Assembly (NCBI GenBank): GCA_036500965.1
Contig: DASYBC010000122.1
Location: forward strand, 1 to 39,826
DNA length: 39,826 nucleotides
Origin: AP-15 sp036500965
Lineage (GTDB): Bacteria > Pseudomonadota > Alphaproteobacteria > ATCC43930 > CGMCC-115725
Direction of reading: 5' to 3'
The notes under the pieces were generated by a model that ran no database searches, was not told the DNA's origin, and saw only the letters and a list, made by a program, of their open reading frames with translations. Shown here one piece after another: positions 1 through 8,353 of the stretch; the first letter of the stretch is position 1, and the number at the start of each line of letters is the position of its first letter. A program made the position numbers and the translations under genes.

Positions 1-46
1 ACTCGAACGCCCTCGGTAAGCTTGCGATCGTCACCGCTTGTGGCAT
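1..46 (-). CDS. 5' end of an unidentified minus-strand gene
   Basis: Only the first 15 codons lie in the window: an ATG at 46-44 followed by an open frame reading MPQAVTIASLPRAFE to the edge. The start is supported by AAGGAG on the minus strand (bases 60-55), 8 bases upstream of the ATG, a near-ideal Shine-Dalgarno and spacing. It is divergent from the CoA-transferase relic to its right. Too little protein is visible to name a family, so no function is proposed. Confidence 0.5.
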   Translation of the reverse strand, partial: MPQAVTIASLPRAFE

Positions 47-206
47 TGGGGGTGCTCCTTTGCGGACCTCAGCAATCCGCCGAGTACCCCCTCTCACAGC
101 CCTGACACAAATCTCCGTACATCACCTCAGCCGGGGGGCGGGCGTTGACACCCCCGCCGCAGCACCCGCAAGCTGCCCCTATGCCACACCCGCAGGACAC
201 CCGCTG

Positions 207-394
207 ATGCCAGTCGCCGCCAACCGGCCGCTCGCCGGCATCACCGTGCTCGATTTGGGGCAGGTCTATCAGGGGCCATACGCGACACTCTTGATGGCCA
301 AGGCCGGGGCCGATGTGATCAAGATCGAGCCGCGCAGGGCGAGCCGCTGCGCCGGCGGGCGCCGCCAGGCAAGAGCACGGCCTTTCCAATCGTC
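207..394 (+). pseudogene. Relic of a family III (CaiB/BaiF) CoA-transferase
   Basis: From the ATG at 207 the frame reads like the start of a family III CoA-transferase (MPVAANRPLAGITVLDLGQV, then YQGPYATLLMAKAGADVIKIEP). Around 330-338 the frame breaks. The homologous sequence continues in another frame as GEPLRRRAPPGKSTAFPI to about 391, after which no similarity is apparent. Intact members are about 400 residues, so roughly 60 codons survive, with one frameshift and loss of everything downstream. No catalytic Asp region remains. The stretch 395-670 shows no gene. Confidence 0.75.
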
Positions 395-687
395 GTCGAC
401 TGCGGCTGGGTCGGGATCGGAAATTCGCGATCATCGGCGTCGCGCCGTCCTCGCTGCTCAGGCCGTCGACCCGCCGGTTCAGCGGTGTCCTCCTCGCTGC
501 GCATCCCGCGGCGACACAATAGAGTTCTGCGGCTATAAGAAGAGTTCTGAGGCTATAAGGCCCGGTGCGCAGAAAGCTCGAGAGCTGACCGCGGGACCTG
601 AGGTAATGGCGAGGCACGTCACCGGCGATCGAGCCTTATGTCGATAACCCGTGTTGTGATCGTGCAGCCGCCCGAGGAGGGGCAGCG

Positions 688-1482
<795 letters not shown>

Positions 1483-1511
1483 CCGGGAGGGTCAGATGAC
1501 TGCGCTCCAGC

Positions 1512-1823
1512 CTAGTGCAGCGGCCAGCCGCGGCGGGTGGCGTAGTCGGTCATGCTGATCCCGTACAAAAGCAGCAGCCAGAAAAAGCCGGCGCCGGCGA
1601 ATAGCCAATTCAGCGATGGCGGCCCTTTCAGCCGCATGAACAGGACGAAGATGATCGCCGCCTGGGTCGCGGCGATGCCGAACTCGACGACCGGGGCGAA
1701 CGTGCCGAGGTGCAGATAGCTGCTCAACAGGCTGATGCCGGTCAACAGCAGCAGCACCAGCCAGGCGATGATGAACACGAATGCCGAGCTCTGCCCGCCG
1801 GCGTTTTTGCCGCTGTATTTCAT
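1512..1823 (-). CDS. Cytochrome c oxidase subunit IV (caa3-type, small membrane subunit)
   Basis: A 103-residue protein with three hydrophobic helices (around AFVFIIAWLVLLLLTGI, AATQAAIIFVLFM and LFAGAGFFWLLLLYGI), matching the size and layout of the small subunit IV of caa3 and bo3-like oxidases. An upstream GTG at 1865 is possible. The ATG at 1823 is preferred because it overlaps the TAA of subunit III by one base (TAATG) and drops a Gly/Pro-rich extension. It is the last gene of the ACIII-oxidase operon. The subunit has no redox centre and is thought to help stability or assembly. Confidence 0.8.
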   Translation of the reverse strand: MKYSGKNAGGQSSAFVFIIAWLVLLLLTGISLLSSYLHLGTFAPVVEFGIAATQAAIIFVLFMRLKGPPSLNWLFAGAGFFWLLLLYGISMTDYATRRGWPLH

Positions 1824-2458
1824 TATCGCCCCACCAGGTAGATCGCCGGGTAGAGGAACACCCACACCGTATCGACAAAGCTCCAGTAAAGTCCGACCAC
1901 CTCGAGCGGCGCGTAATAGGCCGGGGTCAATTCGCCCCGGCGCACCCGCGTCAGCATATAGAGGACGAGAGCGATCCCGATCGTCAGGTGCAGCGCGTGC
2001 AGCGGGGTGGCGATAAAGTAGAACACCCAGAACAGCTCGCTCGCCGGCCCCTCGCCCGGCTTAAAGACGAAGTTGACCGCCGGGACCACCTGGTCCCGAT
2101 AATCCAGATACCATTCAAAGCCCTTGATGCAGATAAAGACGATGCCGAGAAACACGGTGGCAAAGAGCCAGAACACGAGCGCGCGCCGGCGCCCCTCGGC
2201 CGCCGCGTCGATTGCCAGCACCATGGTCAGGCTGCTGGTCAACAACAGCCCGATGTTGACCGACCCGCACCACAGCACCGCGTCCTTTGCAGCAGCGGCA
2301 AACTCGTGCGGATAGGCGTTGCGGTAGATAAAATAAGTGAAGATCAGCGCCCCGAAAAACAGGGTCTCGGTGGCGATGAACCCCAGCATGCCGAGCTGCG
2401 CCGTCTCGCGCTGCTGCGCCAAGGTCGCATATTGCATCTCCGGGCGGAGGCTACGCAT
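1823..2458 (-). CDS. coxC: Cytochrome c oxidase subunit III (short, five-helix type)
   Basis: A 211-residue heme-copper oxidase subunit III. The N-terminal part (AQLGMLGFIATETLFFGALI) contains the usual Glu of helix I/II. The C-terminal part has the family pattern FYFIATPLHALHLTIGIALV and ends with GLYWSFVDTVWVFLYPAIYL. The length fits the shorter five-helix class rather than the 260-residue mitochondrial type. Its first 8 bases overlap the end of subunit I, and its stop touches the subunit IV start, so the three are translated together. It binds no metal; the family's role is to keep proton uptake and turnover stable. Confidence 0.93.
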   Translation of the reverse strand: MRSLRPEMQYATLAQQRETAQLGMLGFIATETLFFGALIFTYFIYRNAYPHEFAAAAKDAVLWCGSVNIGLLLTSSLTMVLAIDAAAEGRRRALVFWLFATVFLGIVFICIKGFEWYLDYRDQVVPAVNFVFKPGEGPASELFWVFYFIATPLHALHLTIGIALVLYMLTRVRRGELTPAYYAPLEVVGLYWSFVDTVWVFLYPAIYLVGR

Positions 2459-4088
2459 TGGTGATGCCGGTCTGCGCGGTGAAGCTGCCGTCTTCGGCGT
2501 TGTAGGCGTAGGGCGCGACGGTCACGACCGGGGTGCGGGTGAAATTGTAGACGGGCGGCGGCGACGAGGTCTGCCATTCGAGCCCGGTCGCGCGCCACGG
2601 GTTGGCGCCGGCCCGCTCGCCGTAGAATAGCGACCACAAGAGATAGCCGAGCGGCATGATGTAGGCGACCGCGAGGATCGAGGCTCCGGCCGAGGACAGC
2701 ACATTCCAGGACTGCCATTGCGGCGGATAGGAGTAGTAGCGCCGCAGCATGCCGAGATAGCCGAGGATGAACTGCGGGAAAAAGGTCAGGTTGAACCCGA
2801 CAAAGGTCAAGATCGCGGCGAACCGCGCCCACATCTCGGGATAGAGCCGGCCGGTGATCTTCGGCCACCAGTAATGCAGCCCGCCGAAAAAAGCGCTGAC
2901 CGTGCCGCCGACCATGATGTAGTGGAAATGGGCGATCACGAAATAGGTGTCGTGCAGATCGACGTCTAGCCCGACCGTCGCCAGCATCAAGCCGGTCAGG
3001 CCGCCGATCGTGAACAGGACGACAAAGCCCAACGCGTAGATCATCGGCGCGTCGAAGATGATCGAGCCCTTGTGCAGGCTGGCGGTCCAGTTGAACACCT
3101 TGATTGCCGAAGGAAGCGCCACAAAGAACGTCATCAAGGAAAAGAACACGCCGGAATATATCGAAATTCCGGAGACGAACATGTGATGCCCCCAAACAAA
3201 AAACGTCAGCACTGCGAGCGAGATCAGCGCGATCGTCATGCCGGTATAGCCGAAGATGGTTTTTCTCGAATAGCAGGTGACGAGCTCGCTGATCACGCCC
3301 ATCGCCGGCAAGATCATGATGTAGACGGCCGGATGCGAATAAAACCAAAACATATGCTGGTACAGCAGCGGATCGCCGCCAAGCGACGGATCGAAAATCC
3401 CGATGTGCATGAACCGTTCCATTGCCACCAGGAACACCGTCATCGCCAGGACCGGCGTCGCCAGCAGCATCACCACGCTGACCGTGTAAATGCCCCAGAC
3501 GAACAATGGCAGCCGCATCCAGGTCATGCCGGGCGCGCGCAGACGATGCACGGTCACGACGAAATTGAGCCCGGTCATGATCGAGGAAAATCCATTGACG
3601 AACACCGCCATCGTCGCGGCGACCACGTAGCCGTTCGAAAACAAGGTCGAATACGGCGTGTAAAAGGTCCAGCCGGTATCGACCCCGCCCATCACCAGCG
3701 CGAACAGCAGCACCAGCCCCGAGAGATTAAATACATACCAGCTCGCCAGGTTGATCCGCGGAAACGCCAAATCATGGGCGCCGATCGCCAAGGGCAGCAC
3801 GAAATTGCCAAGCGTGGTCGGGATCGACGGGATCAGAAAAAACCACACCATGATCACGCCGTGCATGGTGAACATACGGTTGTAGATGTCGGGCTGCAGC
3901 AGCCCCGTCGGCGTCGCTAAATTCAGCCGCATCAGCGTCGCGGCGAGCCCGCCGATGAAAAAGAAAAACGTGATCGAGGCGAAGAACAAAAGCGCAATCC
4001 GCTTGTGGTCCCTGGTCAGAAGCCACGAGCGAACCGTGTTTTCCGAGGTCAGATAGCTGGTCGGAACGTCGGCCGTAATCGCCGTCAT
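2451..4088 (-). CDS. coxA: Cytochrome c oxidase subunit I, A2-type
   Basis: The catalytic heme-copper subunit (545 residues, about 12 helices), reducing O2 to water and pumping protons. Visible ligands: His76 (TMHGVIM, low-spin heme), His252 in YSHPAVY with Tyr256 as the cross-linked tyrosine candidate, His301-His302 (WGHHMF, CuB), and His387/His389 (IAHFHYIMVG, high- and low-spin hemes). The helix VI motif is YSHPAVY (250-256), without the Glu of GHPEVY. That is the signature of A2-type oxidases such as the caa3 enzyme of Rhodothermus. The start overlaps the stop of subunit II as ATGA (4085-4088). The partner upstream complex is ACIII, encoded in the same operon. Confidence 0.97.
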   Translation of the reverse strand: MTAITADVPTSYLTSENTVRSWLLTRDHKRIALLFFASITFFFFIGGLAATLMRLNLATPTGLLQPDIYNRMFTMHGVIMVWFFLIPSIPTTLGNFVLPLAIGAHDLAFPRINLASWYVFNLSGLVLLFALVMGGVDTGWTFYTPYSTLFSNGYVVAATMAVFVNGFSSIMTGLNFVVTVHRLRAPGMTWMRLPLFVWGIYTVSVVMLLATPVLAMTVFLVAMERFMHIGIFDPSLGGDPLLYQHMFWFYSHPAVYIMILPAMGVISELVTCYSRKTIFGYTGMTIALISLAVLTFFVWGHHMFVSGISIYSGVFFSLMTFFVALPSAIKVFNWTASLHKGSIIFDAPMIYALGFVVLFTIGGLTGLMLATVGLDVDLHDTYFVIAHFHYIMVGGTVSAFFGGLHYWWPKITGRLYPEMWARFAAILTFVGFNLTFFPQFILGYLGMLRRYYSYPPQWQSWNVLSSAGASILAVAYIMPLGYLLWSLFYGERAGANPWRATGLEWQTSSPPPVYNFTRTPVVTVAPYAYNAEDGSFTAQTGITNA

Positions 4089-5050
4089 GGCAGGGCTTCC
4101 TTGGGCGAGGGCGGGGGCTGCTTGTCGGCGAGGGATTGGATGTAGGCAACCAGCTTGACGACGTCGTCCTCGCTGAGCTGGCCGGAAAAATCGGGCATGA
4201 CCGGCGGATAGCCGGCGACCGTGAAGGTGCGCGGCTCGAGGATGCAGTCATGGATGTAGCGCTCGTCGGCCCTGACCGTCGAGCCGTCCTGCAGATGCAC
4301 GAGGCTGCCGTAAACGCCTTCGAGCGGCGGCGCGTGCACCGTGCTGTTGGCGCCGTGGCAGCCGCTGCAGCCGCGCTCGCGGAACAAGGCCTCGCCCTGC
4401 TGCGCCAGGGATTCGCGGACCCCGCGCTCGGCGAGCCAGCGCGCGTAATCGGCGGGCGTCATGACAACGACTTCCCCAGTCATGTGCGCGTGTTGCGTGC
4501 CGCAGTATTGGGCGCATTCGATCCGGTATTCGCCGGTTTTCGTCGCCTTGAACCATACGGTTTCCAAGGTGCCGGGCAGCACGTCGTGCTTGATCCGGAA
4601 TGCCGGGACGAAAAAGCTGTGGATCACATCCTGCGAGGCCAGCACCAGCCGCACGGTCTTGCCGACCGGGACGTGCAGCGCATCGATCTCGCGCTGGCCG
4701 CCCGGGTGCTCGATCTTCCACATCCACTGCTTGCCGACGACATAGATTTCGAGATCGCTGCGCGGCGACTGGTAGAGCCAGATATAGATCGCCGCACCCC
4801 AGACAAAGAGCCCCAGAAACGCGGCCAGGGTCGCCACCGTCCAGCCGATTTCAAACGCCCAGCTCTTCTGCGTCGGATCGGCGCGCGAGGCGCTGCTGCC
4901 GCGGCGATAGCGCAGGCAGAACGTCAGCATAAGCCCACAAACCATCACCAGGATCAGGCCGCAGACCGCGAGCTCGGCGATATAGAGCGCGTTGACCACC
5001 TGGCCGTTGACGGCGGCGGTGTTCGGCCAAAACGGGACCCAGTGATACAT
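4085..5050 (-). CDS. coxB: Cytochrome c oxidase subunit II with fused cytochrome c domain (caa3-type)
   Basis: A 321-residue subunit starting MYHWVPFWPN. Two N-terminal helices (about 22-45 and 68-93) anchor a cupredoxin domain. The CuA ligands are His144, Cys179, Gln181, Cys183, His187 and Met190 (CAQYCGTQHAHM). A class I cytochrome c domain follows, with CSGCH at 228-232 and a probable axial Met285 in PPVMPDF. This fusion defines caa3 oxidases: the c domain takes electrons from the donor and passes them to CuA. The open frame extends upstream to 5191, but that part overlaps the SCO gene. The ATG at 5050, five bases after the SCO stop, is chosen. The Shine-Dalgarno is weak, suggesting coupled translation. 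Confidence 0.95.
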   Translation of the reverse strand: MYHWVPFWPNTAAVNGQVVNALYIAELAVCGLILVMVCGLMLTFCLRYRRGSSASRADPTQKSWAFEIGWTVATLAAFLGLFVWGAAIYIWLYQSPRSDLEIYVVGKQWMWKIEHPGGQREIDALHVPVGKTVRLVLASQDVIHSFFVPAFRIKHDVLPGTLETVWFKATKTGEYRIECAQYCGTQHAHMTGEVVVMTPADYARWLAERGVRESLAQQGEALFRERGCSGCHGANSTVHAPPLEGVYGSLVHLQDGSTVRADERYIHDCILEPRTFTVAGYPPVMPDFSGQLSEDDVVKLVAYIQSLADKQPPPSPKEALP

Positions 5051-5055
5051 CGCAG

Positions 5056-5838
5056 CTAGCCGTGCCGCCGGCGCCAGATCGCGGTAAACACGACGATGCC
5101 GCCGGCCATCGCCGCCAGGTTGATAATGGCAAAGGCCGCCTCGATCGGCACCGTGTAGGGCCCGAGCAACGGGTCCTCGCCATGGCACCACAGCAGCACC
5201 CGGGCCAGCGGCCCCTGTACCTCTCCTTGCGCGCCGCCGACGAGCGCAGTCCGCAGCTGCGCCGGGGTTGGATCGATTTCGAGCAGATAGCGGCTGATCG
5301 TGCCGTTCGGAGCGGCGACGACAAAACCCACCGGGTGCATGTACTGGTCGAGCGCCGCGTCATAGCGATACGGAAATCCGACCGTGGCGGCGATCCGCTC
5401 GACCACCGGCTGGGGCCCGGTCAGGAAATGCCAGCCGGCGCGGGCTCCCGGGTGACGATAGATCGCCAGATATTTAGCTTTTGCCGCCGCAGCGTCGGCC
5501 GGCGTGTCACGCGGGTCGATGCTGACCGCGACCACCTGAAAATCGCGGCCGGCGTCGAGCGGCACCACCTGCAGCGCGGTAGCGAGGGAGCCGAGGGCCA
5601 GCCCGCACAAGGTCTTGCAGCGCAGGTATTCGAGCACCAGGATGACCGGCTTGCCGGCGAAAAATTCGTGCAGCGGCACGACACGGCCGTGCTCGTCGCG
5701 CAGCCGCAGATCGAGCGGCAGCCGCTTGCCCGGGTGCGGCCGAAACGCGAGACCGGAGAAATCGGCGGCCGACGCCGGCGCCGCCGCCAGAACGAGCAGA
5801 AGGATCGCCGCCGGCAACGCCGCCCGCAGTGCTCTCAT
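5056..5838 (-). CDS. SCO1/SenC-family copper chaperone with a C-terminal membrane anchor
   Basis: A 260-residue thioredoxin-fold protein for CuA assembly. Residues 1-24 form a cleavable-looking signal peptide ending ASA-ADFSG. The copper-binding CKTLC motif lies at 74-78, and the third ligand is probably the His of YMHPVGF near 172. Unlike the common SCO layout, with one N-terminal anchor and no tail, it continues with a segment containing LLWCHGEDPLLGPY and a hydrophobic helix (FAIINLAAMAGGIVVFTAIW) before RRRHG. It is therefore likely held in the membrane by its C-terminus. It lies immediately before coxB, its presumed client. The start overlaps the upstream gene's stop as ATGA. Confidence 0.92.
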   Translation of the reverse strand: MRALRAALPAAILLLVLAAAPASAADFSGLAFRPHPGKRLPLDLRLRDEHGRVVPLHEFFAGKPVILVLEYLRCKTLCGLALGSLATALQVVPLDAGRDFQVVAVSIDPRDTPADAAAAKAKYLAIYRHPGARAGWHFLTGPQPVVERIAATVGFPYRYDAALDQYMHPVGFVVAAPNGTISRYLLEIDPTPAQLRTALVGGAQGEVQGPLARVLLWCHGEDPLLGPYTVPIEAAFAIINLAAMAGGIVVFTAIWRRRHG

Positions 5839-6209
5839 TGCTTTGCCTTCGGAAAGCCGGCGATCCCCTTGGCGGCGAGCTCCTTGATCGCTTGGCCGAT
5901 CGGGATGTGGACAACCCCGTTCTCTTTGTCGATCCAGTAATAGGTGTTGAGCTCTTTCTCCTTCTTGGCGCGAAACCGTGCGAGATCCTCGGCCGGATCG
6001 GTCTGCAGGCGCGGTGCCGGGGGCTGCACAGACAGACGGCGGCTCACATCCGAGACCGATCGCGAAAACGCGCCGATCAGCACGAAGGCGCCGATCACCA
6101 GAAACACCAGGATCCCGATCAGGATGATGCCGACGGTGCGCAGCGGCCAGTCCGACGCCTCGAAGGCAGTGTCGGGATTGTCTTCGATGCGCTCTTCGAG
6201 CTCAGCCAT
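5835..6209 (-). CDS. Small membrane protein of the ACIII-oxidase operon, function unknown
   Basis: A 124-residue protein from the ATG at 6209. A longer frame begins at 6254, but the ATG at 6209 overlaps the end of actF by 8 bases and is favoured. It has one membrane helix (about 24-48, TVGIILIGILVFLVIGAFVL) and an outer domain with the pattern APRLQTDPAEDLARFRAKKE, then YYWIDKENGVVHIPIGQAI. A Pro-Arg-Leu-Gln ... Tyr-x-Trp-x-Asp ... Ile-Pro-Ile pattern of this kind is, from memory, common in small proteins encoded next to SCO and ACIII genes, but I know of no defined function. Assembly or supercomplex linking are guesses. It sits between actF and the SCO gene. Confidence 0.85.
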   Translation of the reverse strand: MAELEERIEDNPDTAFEASDWPLRTVGIILIGILVFLVIGAFVLIGAFSRSVSDVSRRLSVQPPAPRLQTDPAEDLARFRAKKEKELNTYYWIDKENGVVHIPIGQAIKELAAKGIAGFPKAKQ

Positions 6210-7308
6210 GATGCGCTTTCCAGCCGATGGCGCCGAGCGCCAAGGCGGCGCCATTGCGCAACCACCACAGCAGCAGCAGTAGGATCAGCGCACCCAAGGC
6301 GAGGATCGCGGCGGCATCGAGCCAGAACGGGCCAGCGCTGCGAAACACCGGCAGAACGAGCCACCATTTATCGGCGATGCTGGCGACGAGGATCAGCACG
6401 CAGATTGCGGCAACGGTGCTGCGGCTGCGCTTGCCCGGCTGCGACACCAGCGCGAAAAACGGCACAAAGAACCCGAGCACCGCGGCGACCACCGCCGCCG
6501 GCTGCCAGACCCCGGCCATGCGGATCAGGTACCAGGGGATTTCGTCGCTGAGATTCTCCTCCCAGATGATCAGAAACTGGCAGAACTCGACATAAGCCCA
6601 GAAGATCGTCGTCGCGAGCAGGATGCTGGCAAGGTCGGCCATGTGGTCGCGGCGGCTGCCGAGCGGGCCCCCGGCGAGCGCCACCACCAGCAGCACCAGC
6701 GCGAGACCGGTGTTGAACCAGCCGGTTCCGGCGATCATCGGGAACACCGACGACCAGAATGTCGGCTCGAGCGACAGGATCCAGTCGATCGAGGCAAAGC
6801 CCGCCGAGAAGGCGAGCAGGACCAGCCCGATCCCGCTGAGCCACGACAGCGCCGGAGCGATCGGCTCCGCCTCGTCGCGCGGCCCGAACAGCGCATAGGC
6901 GGCGAGCAGGTTCCACAGCACCACGTCGATCGCATAGCGCAAATAGAACGCAGTGCTGTTCAGATAGAAAACATTGCCGAGGCTGGGAGCCGGATGGGTC
7001 CAGCTATAGAGGCTGTGCAGGCCGATAAACGCCGGGATCCCGGCCAGGGTGGCGAGCGGCATCGTCGCGATCGCCGCGTTCAGCATCGGGCGGGCGGTCG
7101 CCATCCAGCGGCCGCCGGTCAGATCATGCACCAGCACCAGGGTGACCCCGGCCAGCGGCACGCCGACCCACAAAAGAAAGCTGCACAGCCAGGCGCGGAA
7201 AAAGCCGGTCGCATCGAGCGCCGCACCGACAATGCAGCCCGCGGCCCCGAGCAGCAGCAAGGCCAGCGCCGCGAGATTAATCGCACGCCAGGTGCGGTTC
7301 GCGCTCAC
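6202..7308 (-). CDS. actF: Alternative complex III subunit ActF (NrfD-like quinol-interacting membrane subunit)
   Basis: A 368-residue integral membrane protein with about ten helices, the second polytopic subunit of alternative complex III. Recognisable parts are the N-terminal helix after VSANRTWRAINLAAL, HSLYSWTHPAP in a loop, and the family-like segments SIDWILSLEPTFWSSVFPM and EFCQFLIIWEENLSDEIPWY. The start is the GTG at 7308, which overlaps the actE stop as GTGA. A much longer frame runs on to 8094 but only shadows actD and actE. In structures of ACIII, ActC and ActF are pseudo-symmetric NrfD-like units carrying quinol oxidation and putative proton paths. Confidence 0.93.
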   Translation of the reverse strand: MSANRTWRAINLAALALLLLGAAGCIVGAALDATGFFRAWLCSFLLWVGVPLAGVTLVLVHDLTGGRWMATARPMLNAAIATMPLATLAGIPAFIGLHSLYSWTHPAPSLGNVFYLNSTAFYLRYAIDVVLWNLLAAYALFGPRDEAEPIAPALSWLSGIGLVLLAFSAGFASIDWILSLEPTFWSSVFPMIAGTGWFNTGLALVLLVVALAGGPLGSRRDHMADLASILLATTIFWAYVEFCQFLIIWEENLSDEIPWYLIRMAGVWQPAAVVAAVLGFFVPFFALVSQPGKRSRSTVAAICVLILVASIADKWWLVLPVFRSAGPFWLDAAAILALGALILLLLLWWLRNGAALALGAIGWKAHHG

Positions 7309-7817
7309 TGCAAGCTCGCCCGCTTGTCCGGCGGCACATCGGCGAGCTTCGCGTCGGCGCTTGCCTGCAAGGCCCGGATATAAGCGACGATGGCCCAGCG
7401 ATCGGCCGGCGCCACCCGGTCGGCATAGGGGAACATCGCGCCGTAGCCATGCGTGATGACATCGTAAAAATGCTGGATCGGCGCCGCGCGCAGGCGCGCG
7501 ATGTAATAGGAAGGCGGCACCGGAAAGCCGCGCTCGACGATCATGCCCTGGCCGTCGCCAACCCGGCTGTGGCAGGGCGCGCAATAGATGTCGAAGCGCT
7601 GCTGGCCGCGCTCGAGCAATGCGAGCGTGACCGGCGGGATCGGTACCGGCACATCGTCGCGCGCGATCGTGTCGGGCGGCGGCAGCACCGGCCAGTTCGC
7701 TTGCGCGCCATAGGGCAGCTCGTAGGGCAGCCGCTTTGGCTGGTTGGCCATGTTGTCGCACGCCGCGACCGCCAGGCACAGGCCGGCGACGGCGACGGTG
7801 ACCGGCCACGCCTTCAT
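7305..7817 (-). CDS. actE: Alternative complex III subunit ActE (mono-heme cytochrome c lipoprotein)
   Basis: A 170-residue exported lipoprotein. The signal peptide ends in a lipobox (LAVAAC, Cys20). A single class I heme site CAPCH is at 79-83, and the likely axial Met is in GYGAMFPYADR. In the family it carries electrons from the ActA/ActB module towards the terminal oxidase. The start at 7817 overlaps the actD stop as ATGA, and the end overlaps actF as GTGA. The longer frame to 7910 lies inside actD and is rejected. Length and motif order match known ActE proteins. Confidence 0.93.
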   Translation of the reverse strand: MKAWPVTVAVAGLCLAVAACDNMANQPKRLPYELPYGAQANWPVLPPPDTIARDDVPVPIPPVTLALLERGQQRFDIYCAPCHSRVGDGQGMIVERGFPVPPSYYIARLRAAPIQHFYDVITHGYGAMFPYADRVAPADRWAIVAYIRALQASADAKLADVPPDKRASLQ

Positions 7818-8353
7818 CCCGGCACCTCGGCCACCTGCTCGGCGCCATGGCGCTCGAAGATGCGGCGGAGATGCGTCGGCTCGAAGCTCGGGTCGCGCGC
7901 CTCGACGCACAACACGAAGCGGTCACGCGAGGCCCGGTCGAATTCGGGCGCGGCAAAGATCGGGTGATACAACAGCGGCAGCCGGCACGACGCCAGCAGC
8001 GCGAAAAACCCGGCGGCGATCGCGCACAGCACGGTGAACTCGAAGGTGCCGACCATGAAAGCCGGCCAGCTGTTGTGCGGGCGCCCGCCGACATTGATCG
8101 GGTAGTTGAGCGCCTCGTCCCAATACTGGATGAAATAGCCCCAGGCCGCGCCGAACACCGCGCCGAGCCCGATCGCCAGCGGCATCCAGGTGCGCCGGCC
8201 GGGGCGCATCAGCTCGTCCAGCCCCTCGACCGGGTAGGGCGTGTGCGCTTCGAGCGCGCGAAAGCCGAGCGCACGCAGCTGCCGCGCCGCCGCCGTCACC
8301 GCGTCGGCGGTGGCAAAGACGCCGATCATGCCATAGAGCCGCTCTTCGCTCAC
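7814..8353 (-). CDS. actD: Alternative complex III subunit ActD (DUF3341 membrane protein)
   Basis: A 179-residue protein with the DUF3341 layout. A small N-terminal alpha/beta domain (LYGMIGVFATADAVTAAARQ, later HTPYPVEGLDELM) is followed by two membrane helices (about WMPLAIGLGAVFGAAWGYFI and FMVGTFEFTVLCAIAAGFFA) and a C-terminal soluble tail (RDRFVLCVEARDPSFEPTHL). It binds no cofactor and is a structural subunit of ACIII. The GTG start at 8353 overlaps the actC stop (GTGA). Confidence 0.93.
   Translation of the reverse strand: MSEERLYGMIGVFATADAVTAAARQLRALGFRALEAHTPYPVEGLDELMRPGRRTWMPLAIGLGAVFGAAWGYFIQYWDEALNYPINVGGRPHNSWPAFMVGTFEFTVLCAIAAGFFALLASCRLPLLYHPIFAAPEFDRASRDRFVLCVEARDPSFEPTHLRRIFERHGAEQVAEVPG

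Noticed and set aside
6202..8094. 630-codon minus-strand frame
   Set aside because: Only its last 368 codons are actF. The upstream part is a shadow of actE and actD, which have family motifs in other frames.
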